From Metallyticus violacea (lineage: Eukaryota; Arthropoda; Insecta; Mantodea; Metallyticidae), in the NCBI GenBank assembly GCA_030762175.1, contig CM060833.1, positions 162,132,001 through 162,196,000 of the forward strand: a stretch of 64,000 nt of DNA, given 5' to 3'. A program made the translations under genes and the position numbers. Positions within the stretch are counted from its first letter, which is position 1; each line of letters starts with the position of its first letter. The notes under the pieces are model-generated. The model had not been told where the DNA came from, ran no database searches, and worked only from the letters and a program-made list of their open reading frames with translations. Below are positions 46,196-57,452 of this stretch, piece by piece.

Positions 46196-47916
46196 ACTGC
46201 ATTTTATGGGCTCCTGAAGAGAAAGACTATTTTGATCTGACTCATCCATCCGTACGAAGATGTACCCATAGTGCTTTTTCATAACAATGAGAAGTCACAT
46301 ACAAGGTACTAGTAAACTGTACTCCATCACCCACCCTACAGCCCTTATCCTGCATCTTGTCATTTACATGTCCTCAAGCAACTCAGATAATGTTTCTCTG
46401 TTTTGACCATCAGTTAAGCGTCAAGATATACAAACTCTGAATTATGTAAACAACTGGATAATTTGTTAACATTGCAAACTAAAGAGAGCTTAAGTTAATT
46501 AGGAATTGTTTGGTTCTTATTCGCCGATCGTTCTGAATAAGCATATCAGCATGTTCCATCATTGCAATTGTGACCGCAGTGTATAACTTTCCGGAGCGTG
46601 GATGTTGAGTGAAACTGCCTCGACGTTTTGTCCGAATGACAGTGATTTTATCCAATGCATTCTCTCCATTTCTTAAACACCTTTAATACATTTCATTACT
46701 GCTCTTTGATTATAATGTACATCATTTCAGAGATTCCCTTTTGAAAACTAACTGCATCACTGCCACAATCATAAAACAGTGCGCGAAGGTTAAGAGATTC
46801 TGAGGTATGGTATTTTTCCAAGTTAAAGTGGCAGAGAAAAAGAAACGTGGCGCATTACTTACTAAATGCCTCTCATAGTATTAATTAATGATAACTTTCA
46901 CTACGTTATGTCACATCTTGCATCACAGATATACCACATGATTTATTAGTGTCGTAGCATTTGATACTAATTTCTAACACCAATCTGATAGTGTTATTTA
47001 ACATTTTTGTTATATTTCCTATGAACAAATTCATTCTTAAGAGTTTATAATGACCCACATTACTACAGTGAGCTTATTATGAAGATATGTAAACTGTTAG
47101 TTCCCACTGCAGATTTTAGTTTGAAGATTTCAAGTTTCTTCCGACGCGTCCTATTCAAAAGATAACAAACGCAAAGAAAAGCCATATTAGTTAAGGCTTT
47201 ATTAACTTAGTGTAATATTAAGCAATGTTGTCATATTACCTGCAACCGAAGCGGTATAAGCTACCTAGCAGGAAAGTAATCTGTAATAGTAGACAGAAAA
47301 AAACCAAACTTTAGAATAGTTATGGAGCGACTACAGCTGATAATGCCTTGAGTTTTCATTTCAAATTGAAGAAAGAAATAAAGCTCACACCACTGTAAAA
47401 GAAGATAGGCTGTTAATTAACTCACGCTTGATCAAGTAACTGGAATTCATATTTTTATTTCTACAATAATATCGCGTTATCCAATTAACTGGTGATAGAT
47501 GCGGCAGCGGGAACTCATTAGCCTATAAACATGGCCAGGCGAGCTAATTAAGAATGTGGACGGGCAGACGGGGCAACAATAGAAATGTTAGTGACAATCT
47601 AATAAATTCTAATGTACATAAAGTGTTATGTACTCGCCCATGTTACGCAAGGAGTTGATGCAACCGTCTGCGTGGAAATTACCCATGATCCTTCTTAATT
47701 CATCAAAAATTACAAGCTGTAGCTTAAATAACTTCCTAGCTGTTGAGCAGAATCGTAAGAACTCTCGTCTTCTTCCCTTCTAATTTTGAAAACGTTCGTC
47801 CTTTTAGTGAAATTTATTAAATTTGGATCGCTTTACAAATTGGAACTCGATGACCTGGAAATTTCTCTTCTAATAATCTCCTGACAGAAAGAACGAACTC
47901 GGTAAGGACATATGAA

Positions 47917-47955
<39 letters not shown>

Positions 47956-49774
47956 ACACGCCTTGTGGAATAGAATAATTAAGATGATATTTGTCGTTTA
48001 GTATTCTTATCAGACTTTACTTTAAGAATAGATATTTGTGTTTCTTTCGCTGCTAAAACATACTGAGTGGCGTGAGACTCAAGACTAACGTAGCAGTTCT
48101 GTAAACCCCCCATTCGCCCCAACTCTCGTTTAGCCAAGCTGGCCCATCGGCCGATGCAGTCCCCCGCCGCCAATTCGGTCATAGATGACCAGCCATAAGA
48201 AAAATTAAAATTGCTTTACAGGAGATGAGAACAAAGACATAGTGTGCAGTTCTTGTGTGTGTGTGTGTTTGTTTGTTTTTTACACTTTTATTTACACATG
48301 ATTAAGATTTATGTTGGGCAGTTTCTGTTGTGTGAAGATATAATATATCAACAACCGGTCTTTGTATTCTCTCTCTTTCTTAGCGACCATGTCGTTTATA
48401 TATGACTGTTATGGCATGTGTAATGCAACCAACGTTAGAAAAGTAAAGGCTTTATCATCAGCAGAGATATGAGTGAAAACCCATCCAGTATTATAAGTTA
48501 TTGTTTTCTTTGTATTGAACTAATTGCAAACAATAACTGTGATCAACATTTGATTTAGGACTTAAATCTAATTGTTAAAATGGAAAATTTTATTAAGCCA
48601 TGACAATAAGCGTAACTTTTTGAACAATTATTTTGGGAAATGAGTGCAACAAACGTCTCATTAATATTATACACCTAGATGAAAGTCGACTGTTTAGAGA
48701 AGCAGCGTTTTTGATCAAACAAATGAAACTTATTTTAAGGGGGGGGGGTTTAGGAAACGTTTTACCAATTTCTACACAATGATGCTTGTGTTGGAAATTT
48801 CATACCGGTAGAAGTTTTAATGACCTAACGATTTAAATACTTAAATGCAAGGTCTAGGAAACAATAGTTACTTTAACCAACGAATAAAAGGTTTCAAGAG
48901 AAAGCTGGGATCCTGGAGTGCAGAAAGTTGTCATTTGGCAGAAGCTACAGTCCTGGGAGAGTTGAAAGTTCTCTTTCTCGACCACTTGTCAACACTAGAT
49001 GCAACAGATACGTGCTTTCCATTTTTTTCCACAAAGAAATATTCATTGAATGGCTTCACCGTTTGACTTTACAGATAATTTAGAGCAAATGTTTCATTAT
49101 TAGTAAAGAGAAGAACTCATTGAATCTCTGCATTATTGCCACAATCAAAATTATATTTACCAAGTGCGAGACGAGGGATCTCCTCCTCTCCTCACCTCCC
49201 CCCCCTCCTATCTCTCTCTCCTTGGAATAGGAAATCAAAGTCCAGAATTTTGTTCTCCTCGACTTCCTATTTGTCTTTCCAGCTATGGTAACAAAATACA
49301 AAACAAGAAATAGTGAGGACATGTTTTGTTTCTAAATCATTAGACCTGCATTAAACTACTGTGCTCCAAGAACATGGATTTTTTTAATGATCTGCCATGA
49401 GATTTTCTATTGTTCTATTACATCGATTTGTAAAACAGTAGCATGGATTTTATTTCGATGATTTTTATTTACTAAAAGTTATAATGGATTATATTTTTAA
49501 ATGTGAATTTACGAGTTTGTTGAAAATTAAGATACAAATTGATTGGCAAATCCTATAAAGTTGCCGGAAGAATTTTCAAGGGCGCTCTAGACCAGGGCAA
49601 AACAGGAACTCACTTTGTGATGGCACCTCACTGCGTTCGACGGGGTTCATTTGAAATGTGGGTAGCATATAAAGGGGGTGGTGTTAACGCGATATCTTGT
49701 GGTTTAATGTTAGTAGGTAGCTATTCTACATGTTCAGTAATTAAAGCACAAGTTTTGATTGCTCTACATTATAC
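46196..49774. other. Intergenic or first-intron sequence, unassigned
   Basis: No transposon or exon assigned except the (AAAT)n at 47915. 48100-48190 is a short GC-rich block (CGGCCGATGGGCCAGCTTGG on the minus strand), open in one frame for 67 codons from 48182, without recognisable homology. Confidence 0.5.
47915..47956. repeat. (AAAT)n microsatellite
   Basis: About ten AAAT units. It resembles a SINE-A tail, but no SINE body lies next to it. Confidence 0.9.
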
Positions 49775-50020
49775 CTAACATGGTCTAGTGGTAGCGTTTG
49801 CGACTGGGTTAAGATTCCCGGTTAGATCAAGTAAGTTTTTTTTTCGGAGTTTTTCCTTACCCCGAAAGATTGCTTTACGGTATCAAGGACTCCGAGCTCA
49901 TTTGCGCCGCCATTATTTCTCTTCATGTTCCTACAGTCTCAACTTACAGTATTCAGTCCACAATCCATGGAGTCGCGAGAAACCCAATTCAGTCAAAGTG
50001 CCAATAAATAAAACATAAAA
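49775..50020 (+). mobile_element. SINE-C, third tRNA-like SINE family (single copy here)
   Basis: A box-like TGGTCTAGTGGTAGCG and B box-like GGTTAGATC about 30 bp apart are followed by a T-rich run, a GC-richer body (CCTTACCCCGAAAGATTGC; ACTCCGAGCTCATTTGC) and an AATAAATAAAACA tail. Its body is unlike SINE-A and SINE-B. Confidence 0.6.
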
Positions 50021-50239
50021 ATAACCAATAATTTGCGATGCATATTTTGTGTACATGCTTATTACAAATAATAACTATTGGTTCTTTAGGTGTTATATTA
50101 ATATTTAACAGAAAGAATATTCTTTGATAGAAAATAACATATGTAATTTACTGTTTTAATCAATTTAATCAATTAGAATGAAAACAATGCAAAACAATGG
50201 AAATATTTTAGGCAGAACCATGTAGTACCAGATGCTTAC

Positions 50240-50760
50240 AGTGCTTTGGATCGTTCGCTTCTCTTTTCTGCACCAAGCTTATCAATAATGTCTAATCTGT
50301 CTGATCTAGACTAACTGTTAGATTGTGCTTTGACAATGAATCCCTTGATTTGGAATTAGCAAATTTCATTTGCGAAAATAGTTGTTCTGTCAAATATACA
50401 CAACATTTGAGCGGCTAATGCATCGAATGTTTGATAGAAATCTTTGTAAAACCTACTAATGTCGTCTTTAGATTCACATTTGTCCTTCAACAAATCATCA
50501 CATTGTAAATTTAACAATTCCATTTTATTCCCGCCAGGAACATCTTTAACATTAACGGAACAGAAATATAGGTCAGAATAGTTTCCATGTCCTGAAACCT
50601 GCATTCAAACCGCGATGGCATATGGATGGCGCTAAGCCATAGATTTTCAAAATTTACCGTAGCCAAACAATTGAGAAACAACTTGTGTATTTCCATCCGA
50701 AATTAAACAAACTCTGAAAGTGAAAAAAATGTGTTGCTTTACTTAACGAATGCCCGTCAT
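50240..50760 (-). mobile_element. hAT-type transposase relic, C-terminal part
   Basis: Minus strand: SRFECRFQDMETI, GGNKMELLNLQCDDLLKDKC ESKDDISRFYKDF, then LAAQMLCIFDRTTIFANE. This matches the end of GTF2IRD2/ZBED5-type hAT proteins (E-L-I-D-L-Q-C-D; F-Y-K; M-L-x-x-F-G-S-T-Y-x-C-E). The N-terminal part is absent. Confidence 0.68.
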
Positions 50761-51622
50761 ATTTTTGAAGGTACTTAAGGCAATTGGCACATGCTTGCAG
50801 AGGCCTTCGCCTTAATCCCTATAGCACATGAATTCCTCCTGCTATAAGAGCAGTAATGAAAGCTGATCAGTTTATTATTTATAAATTTAATTTAGACAGT
50901 CCTCACTTCCCTGATCCCAACGAGAGTATCGATTTTATAGAAAATGGCGGCGAACGAGGGTCAGGCATGTAGTTGCTATGAAGCACATGAGATTGTTCAT
51001 TTGGTTCGCTGCAGTTATGTGGTTTATTACATTGGTTTATAATTGGAAGTAAATCAACGTAGAGTGTTAGTTCCTTTGTTTTTTATTAAGTTAATATTTA
51101 TTAGTGGAATTACACCAGGAACTTGTGTAATAGAAAGTGTTTAGCACAACACGGATCCCTCTTGTGTGCCCTGTTGTACTTCTAATTATGAATGGTTCAC
51201 CCTACTAACATATTTAAATTTACTAAAGAGCATCATTATAGGAGAAGAGGATAAAGGGTATACATTGAGCAAAATTTGAATGTGATCTTGTAAACATTAT
51301 GTAAAAGTTTCCCTTTAACCTATATTCTCTTTACAGAGACGTTACAGTTTCTTTTCTTGGCATGAATTGTGTCCTAATGTCGTAATGCAGGGCGTTATCG
51401 TACAGTGTATGAAAATTCTATAAGGTGTGCCTGAGAGGAAAGAATATGTGTGTCTTGAAACGTTTTAAAATTCAGTCAACTGATGGTATGGCACAAAACT
51501 ATTTACGTGTCACATTGAACACATTTCAAAATACTTTGCATTGCCTTCAGCAATATTTGCACTAATACAACTTATAATTAAGTACATGCGGTTAGTAAGA
51601 ATTAAATAGATATTTACTCTAC

Positions 51623-51726
51623 CTCCGTTCACGTTTTCCGTAGCTTTTCTTGGAGATTTTGACCATTGTTTTCTCACTTTTCTCGACCATTTCGGACTTC
51701 TTCGACTTCTGGGTCGACTTTGGTAT
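51623..51726 (-). CDS. Candidate upstream coding exon, possibly 5-prime exon of the ephexin gene
   Basis: 104 nt with a strong acceptor (TATATTTTCTTCTTTTTAG) and a GTAGAG donor. The frame with coding-like third positions (AAG, GTC, ATC, TCC, AGC) reads IPKSTQKSKKSEMVEKSEKT then MVKISKKSYGKRER, and ends in phase 2. If spliced to an acceptor at 41852-41853, it enters exon 1 in the ATG frame (AG+C, then EICSQENVE-MTGG). It could supply its own start (MVEKSEK) or follow an earlier exon, since it begins in phase 0. Alternatively it belongs to a separate minus-strand gene. No recognisable domain. Confidence 0.45.
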
Positions 51727-52236
51727 CTAAAAAGAAGAAAATATATTACTTTTTACACTTCCACGTTGTGATATGATATTAAATATCGGTTAAAGAAAGG
51801 GGTTATGTACAAACGTAGCTACAAAAGCTGTTACTTAAGAAATTTACCTTGGATGCATGGTTAAATAAATACGCGATTAAAAAATAAACAGAACATTTTC
51901 TTAAGTAACTTCGTGACTACAACTTTGTTTGCCTAAACATTTTTTTGAATTCTTTAAGTTTCTTATATGTAATGAAGAACCGCACCTAGGATATGTGATT
52001 TTAGGCCTGATGCAACAAACTATAAGATGACATTTCTAATAAGAGAGTGAATCAAATATTCACCGAAATTTATTCTATTTTATTGAATCAATGGACAGAG
52101 ATGTCACTTTTCTAAATATCTCCTAATTTACGATGGCTGTTCCACAAAGAATGATAATAAATGATTTGCAGACATAATTTATCGTGCTCAAATGTGAATA
52201 TACAATATGTTGTTAGCTTAATGTATACTAGTTTCA

Positions 52237-52710
52237 TTGTTTCACTTCCGGTTCCCGCATGCAAGATGTTCCGTTCCGCCTGTAGCAAATAGAGACAAAC
52301 AATATGCTGCTCTGAAATTCTGCTTTCGCCTCAACAGATCTTCAGCTGAGACCCATGCAATGTTACAGAAAACTTATAAAGATTTTGTTCTTCCCTATAG
52401 CACAGTTCCATGGTTTAACATGTTTAAAGAGAGGAGACAATCACTTTCAAAGGAAACGGGAGACGGAGCTCCATTTTGTGCTCTAACGGAAGAAGACGTT
52501 AAAACCGCTGCTGTCATTGTGAAAGAGTATTGACGGATAACATTAAGAAAACATTTGAAATTTTCACTTGGTGCCAAACACAAACGCGCGCGTGCGCGCG
52601 CATGAAGATATAAATTTCATTTCAAAGGTTATCACTGCTGATGAAATTTTTCTACATCATTTTGATCCTGATAGTAAACAGCAGATGTCTGTATAGAAAT
52701 CTCCATAATC

Positions 52711-52762
<52 letters not shown>

Positions 52763-53240
52763 GATAGCTTCTGCTGGGAAAGTTATCGCCATTTCAGTTT
52801 TCGATACTCAAGGAATGTTTACCAGCATGTCGTATCTGCACACACAACTGTCACTGGGCATGTCTTGAACTGTCTTGAAAACTCTGCAGGCCATATCACG
52901 CACGAAAGACCACATTTCTGTGCAAACGAGCTGCATACTGTACCACGATAGTGCATGGCTGCACACCGCAAACGTCGCTGAAAATATTTAACAAAAAGCA
53001 ATGTGAAGTGTATCACCCTCCCTATAGTCCAGATGTAGCCTAGACAACTGTTTTTTTTTTTTTTTTTTTTTTTTCCCCCAAATCGTGGGAGGAATTCTTC
53101 GTCATCGGAAGCAGTGGTGAAGGCTGCAGAAGTAATACTGAAGGACCTGTCAAAAAAATGGTTTCCAGCATGTCTTTGAAGAAACGCTGAGACAAGTGTA
53201 TTGCATCCTTCAGGGATTGCTTTCATCAAAATTAAGGCAC
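52237..53240 (+). mobile_element. Mariner relic, nearly full-length but interrupted
   Basis: Frames encode LKFCFRLNRSSAETHAMLQK TYKD...WFNMFKERRQSLS, then VITADEIFLHHFDPDSKQQM SV (first catalytic Asp), VFDTQGMFTS, a decayed HDSAWLHTANV (second Asp position) and SSSEAVVKAAEVILKDLSKK WF. An (AT)n tract and a T tract interrupt it. Confidence 0.75.
52716..52758. repeat. (AT)n microsatellite inside a mariner relic
   Basis: About 42 bp of TA repeats inserted between the first-Asp block and the rest of the transposase relic. Confidence 0.95.
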
Positions 53241-53249
53241 ATTCATTTT

Positions 53250-53640
53250 TAGTATATGTTCCAATGTTTTAATTCAGGGATCCAAGTTTCATCGCTAGTG
53301 AAAATACGGCGCAAAAAGTCTTGTTCTTCCCTTTCGTAGCGAGTCAGGAGTCTTGACAAAATTCAACATGAACACGTTTTTATTCCTGGGTAATATGAAA
53401 AACCCAGTTGACAGACAATTTCTGGTAGTCAAGGTCATTATTGATGATGTACTGAGTACTGTCGTAGTTTTTTCCTACTGTTATGCTATTTAAGTCTTTA
53501 TCTGCCTATTTACTTTAGTAATGTCACAAACAGTAAGAATCGTTTCTATTGTAACACGTGTCCGTGGCTGTGGTTCGTTTTTCACAGATTCCCGGACCGA
53601 ACATTTTTGTGCCAAAGGTTCCTGTGACTGTGCCGGAGCT
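53250..53640 (-). mobile_element. Second mariner relic, opposed to the previous one
   Basis: Minus strand: TTRPRTRVTIETIL, YQKLSVNWVFHITQE, KRVHVEFCQDS, then RYEREEQDFLRRIFTSDETW IPELKHWN, the mariner core up to and just past the first catalytic Asp. The element then breaks off at its junction with 52237-53240. Confidence 0.65.
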
Positions 53641-54550
53641 TTCTTAAAATTTTCGCAGATTTGACGCCTTTTAGTTGGGGGGTGGGTGAGAATTTGTATA
53701 ATAATGCTTGCACAAAAGGCTACTGTAATTCTTGTTTACTCATTACGCTACTGACGAGAGGAACTGCTTTCTGTCGACTTCAGGCATTCCCAGCTCTACT
53801 ACTGAAGGTTACAGACCGGTGCGCTCACTGCCCGAGTCGCAAGAGGAGAATATCAGTTGATATTTAATCTTCATTAGTAATATACTATAAACTTCATATA
53901 CATTGACAATGCCTTGTTTGGGCTTCACTTTATGCCGTACAGCCAAAAGTGCGCGCGACCCACTAATCCATTAAAGCAAGTCACGGAACTATGGGCGATC
54001 GGCAAAACCCAAAAAACATGCACATTGCCGATATGCTTTTAGAATTAAGGAATGAACTCCGTAATCCTCATGATCAAATCTTCCCTCGGGGATTGCACCA
54101 ATTAGATGAGCAAATAAATGCAAATCAGAAGAATATCAGAGATATGCAATTGGTAAGGAATGACAGGCCATCGACATTTAATTATGTCTTTTTAGCTGCG
54201 TAGACTTGAGTGGTTTTGCATTGCAGTGAAGAAGTTTGTGGAAACAAAGGATCAAGAGATGGAGCGATTTTTTCCCCACTGCAGGTGTGACTGCAAGTGT
54301 GCGATCGTCCCGCCCGGATAATCAGTCACACTATCTCCACTTTCTTCCAGTAATGAATATTTTTCTCCCGACTGACGGTGCTTTCGTTTGTCAAATGCAT
54401 TTGAATGTCCGTGAGTGTCATTTTGCACAAAAAAAAATCAATTACTGTTCTTTGTTTAGAGACTGCAATTTGAAAGCTAAATGCAACAGTACCATCTAGC
54501 GAAAGACTTAGTGTGAGAACGTTCAAAGATACGAACATAAAATGTTGCGT
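53641..54550. other. Unassigned sequence between mariner relics and SINE-A copy 8
   Basis: Includes a 70-codon ORF at 53991-54203 with no recognised similarity and moderate GC. Possibly a decayed repeat. Confidence 0.4.
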
Positions 54551-54841
54551 GATTTGATTTATTTACGGACGCTCTTTAACATCTCAGGTCATCAGCGTCC
54601 CATTCAATTCAGGGCGTGAAACGGCCGACAAATTTTGCTCAGAGGTCTCTTCTTTCACGCTTGAGGTTCTTTATAGCGCCGTAAATGTACGACACGGGAT
54701 CTACGGCTTTACTTCCCTTCCGAAGGATGCCATACTTAGGATTTTTACGCCCGTAAAAATTCATCGGTCCTGGCTGGGATCGAACCCGAGATCTTTGGTT
54801 TAGAAGGCAAGTATGGTTACCACTACACCTCCAGGACCGAC
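54551..54841 (-). mobile_element. SINE-A copy 8
   Basis: Full-length, reverse orientation, with most CpGs retained (ACGGACGCTCTTTAACATC to GGTGTAGTGGTAACCATAC when read on the minus strand from its head). Confidence 0.92.
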
Positions 54842-55079
54842 ATATAAAATATTGCATTTTCCAATAAATACTAATGGAGAGAAAATAAAGTACTGCATTA
54901 CCTATTGGACGCCCCTCTATTAGCCTATTTTGCGAGCTAAATTTTGAGAACGTTCCTAAAAATGCTAAACTTTTGTACCAAAACAGATACATTAAGAATA
55001 TGTGACGATTCGAGAAGATTCTAGATGGAAAACAGTCGTTAAGGAGTAGGAAAAAAAACTTGATTGTTTCCCCAGGCGT

Positions 55080-55490
55080 TTAAGGGGGTTATCCAAAAGT
55101 TCAGTTTTTCTATTAAGGGGAAAATATTAACTCCACTTTCTATTTTGAAATAAAGTCAGTAATATTCTACAACTCTTATACTATTTCTATACAACATCAC
55201 AATATTTTTTCAGCACTTTCCGTATTTTCGATACCTTGTCTGTCCTGTTTCCGCAGTCATCTACTCACTGCATTATCATTTTCAAATCTGTAGACTCCGA
55301 GTTGCTTTTTGAGTTCGTTGTAAAGATGAAAATCAATTGGGACAAGATCGGCAGAATATAGCGGATGTCAGAAATTTTACCCATTTTAATTTTCTAAGCA
55401 AGTCTTGGGTTCTTTCAGATGAGTGTGGGGGAAGCATTGTCCTGCAGGTCAAAGGTGCAGGGCGTTTTCGTTTGATCGCGGCTCAAAGTT
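55080..55490 (-). mobile_element. Mariner C-terminal relic
   Basis: Minus strand: LQDNASPTLI (second catalytic Asp), then after a frameshift HPLYSADLVPIDFHLYNELK KQLGVYRFENDNAV, which matches the mariner YSPDLAPSD(Y/F)HLF block with the third Asp retained. Confidence 0.7.
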
Positions 55491-55615
55491 GCATCAGCAC
55501 AGTCAGTCACTGCAATTGGCCTTCCGCTTAGTTGTTCGTCATGCACGTTTTTACTTCCTTTCATGAACCATGTGAATGTTCATACACCCTCTCCATAAAC
55601 TCGCGATGGATATTT

Positions 55616-55700
55616 GCAGCAGATTATTATCATCATTTTATCATCATTATTATCGTCATCATTAATATTATCATCATTATCTTTATTATTATCATTATTA
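55616..55700. repeat. Interrupted (ATT/ATC)n tract
   Basis: Imperfect trinucleotide repeat directly upstream of SINE-B copy 6. Confidence 0.85.
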
Positions 55701-55703
55701 CTG

Positions 55704-55975
55704 CCACGGGTGTCCGAGGTCGTTAAGGTGCGGACTCGTGAGCGGGAGGTCTGGGGTTCGAATCCCACCAGGACCGTCCTCCCTGACTGAGGTTTCTTCC
55801 AGGTTTTCCCCAGTTCTCATAAATGGCAAATGCCGGGGAGGTACCCTAAACCTAGACCTGGAACGTTTCCTTCCTTAAAAAATATCCTTTCCCAATATAT
55901 CATTTCATCTCATGTATCATCATCATCCACCGCCTGTGGTACCTCAGTAGTAAAAACGGGCGTTAAACACGACTC
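55704..55975 (+). mobile_element. SINE-B copy 6, near-consensus
   Basis: The best-preserved SINE-B: GTGTCCGAGGTCGTTAAGGT then GGACTCGTGAGCGGGAGG and B box GGGTTCGAATCCC, ending GTAGTAAAAACGGGCGTTAA. A long ATT/ATC microsatellite directly precedes it. Confidence 0.92.
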
Positions 55976-56161
55976 AAAAATATCATTATTATTAGTAGTA
56001 TTGTTAATTATTATTATCATTGAAAATATGACTGCAAGCAATTCTCAACCAGATATGTATCTTAGTGGCAGCTCTATGATGTCTTTAATTATTGCCAAAG
56101 TAAAGCGGGTCATATAATGAAACTGCTTCAGGATTGCCAAATTCACCACAATGAAATTTGT

Positions 56162-56163
<2 letters not shown>

Positions 56164-56208
<45 letters not shown>
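56164..56208. repeat. (CT)n microsatellite
   Basis: About 45 bp of uninterrupted CT dinucleotides. Confidence 0.95.
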
Positions 56209-56590
56209 AGATAAAAATAGGGAGATTTACTTTTGAATGAACATCGCAACTTTCGATTTTAAGATTAATGTTTTATCGTTCGGTGAAAGCTATAAAAACC
56301 AAACTGTTACTCTCTTTAGTAAACCTAACAATATTTAAGTTTATTCATTTTCTCTTTTTCTTTTCCTACAAAATTCTACGGCTTATGTTCCTCTAAGTGA
56401 CACTTATTCTTAGTCATTACAATGTAGTTAATAAAAACTATTACAAACTTAATAATAAATGCTCCATAACAAAACTAAAACATGTATGATTACTATGCTC
56501 GAAACAGAAATAGTAATTAAAGTTTAACACTCATTAAGACTACCTGTGACTTTAATCCTATGGTAATACGACGGGCTCATCTCGACGTAG

Positions 56591-56862
56591 TCGTTCCTGA
56601 TGGTGTAGTGGTAACCATACTTGCCTTCTAAACCCAAAATCGCGAGTTCAAACCCGGCCAGGACCGGTGGATTTTTTCGGACGTAAAAATCCTAAGTATG
56701 GCTTCCTTCGGAAGGGAAGTAAAGCCGTGGGTCCCGGTCGTACATTTACAGCACGAAAAAGAACCTCAAGCCTGAAAGAAGAGGTCTCTGAGCAAAATTT
56801 GTCGGGTTTGAGGGGGACGCTGATGACCTGAGATGTTAAAGAGCGTCCGTAAATAAACCCAA
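56591..56862 (+). mobile_element. SINE-A copy 9
   Basis: Nearly full length, with a deletion in the GTCGGCCGTTTCACGCCC region. It ends 15 bp before the target duplication of the GC-rich retroposon at 56890-57439. Confidence 0.9.
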
Positions 56863-56889
56863 TTAACATCGTTGCCATAAGGGAGGTCT

Positions 56890-57439
56890 CCCCGTAAGGG
56901 GGGGGAGCGGCTTCGGTCGTTGCTCTTCAGATGCTCCTGGTGCGGTCTCTGCGGACCCTGAGTGCCCGCGGTACTTCTGACGCTACTAGAAGGAGCCGGA
57001 CCGAACTTGAAACGAGCCCCTCCCGTAAAGGAGTTGTCCGGATTGGGTTGGACTCGGCTTGGCAGTGGTCCCGAAACTCACGGGAAATTGAATACTCACG
57101 ACGGCAGCGTGTCCCAGGGGGTGCCTATGGCGTGTACCCTGGGGGCAGGTTCGCCTGAATCGCTGTCGTTCGTGGGGAGGATGGTGACTACCTTAATGCT
57201 GGAGTAACTCACCTCTATAACACGAGTAGGTCTAGCTAGATGAGGCCGCTCCACCAGTAAGAAGCTGGTAGCTAAGGCAACTTAGCGCGTCTGGGCGTCG
57301 CAAACGTCTACAGCCGAACGGCGGGTCGGAATAGCTTCTAGGTGCCGTCCTAATGCAAAAACCTACGGGATGCGCAGATCTCTGTGACAAATTTTGCCCA
57401 CGACAACATCCCCTGGTAACAGGGAGGGATCCCTTTATA
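56890..57439 (+). mobile_element. GC-rich retroposon with 13-bp target duplication
   Basis: A 550-bp block, clearly GC- and CpG-rich, flanked by the exact direct repeat ATAAGGGAGGTCT (56877-56889 and 57440-57452). No long ORF or tRNA head. Landmarks: GGAGCGGCTTCGGTCGTTGC, GCTGGTAGCTAAGGCAACTT, GCGTCGCAAACGTCTACAGC. It may be a LINE 5-prime UTR fragment or a SINE of other origin. Strand is a guess. Confidence 0.65.
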
Positions 57440-57452
57440 ATAAGGGAGGTCT

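Noticed and set aside
47979..48182. 67-codon minus-strand ORF with GC-rich start
   Set aside because: No recognisable similarity, no convincing splice context, and the second half is low-complexity.
50944..51010. Start codon of a plus-strand gene (AAAATGGCGGCG)
   Set aside because: It reads about 30 codons to a stop with no donor that yields a supported exon. The motif also equals a YY1-type binding site, so no CDS is claimed.
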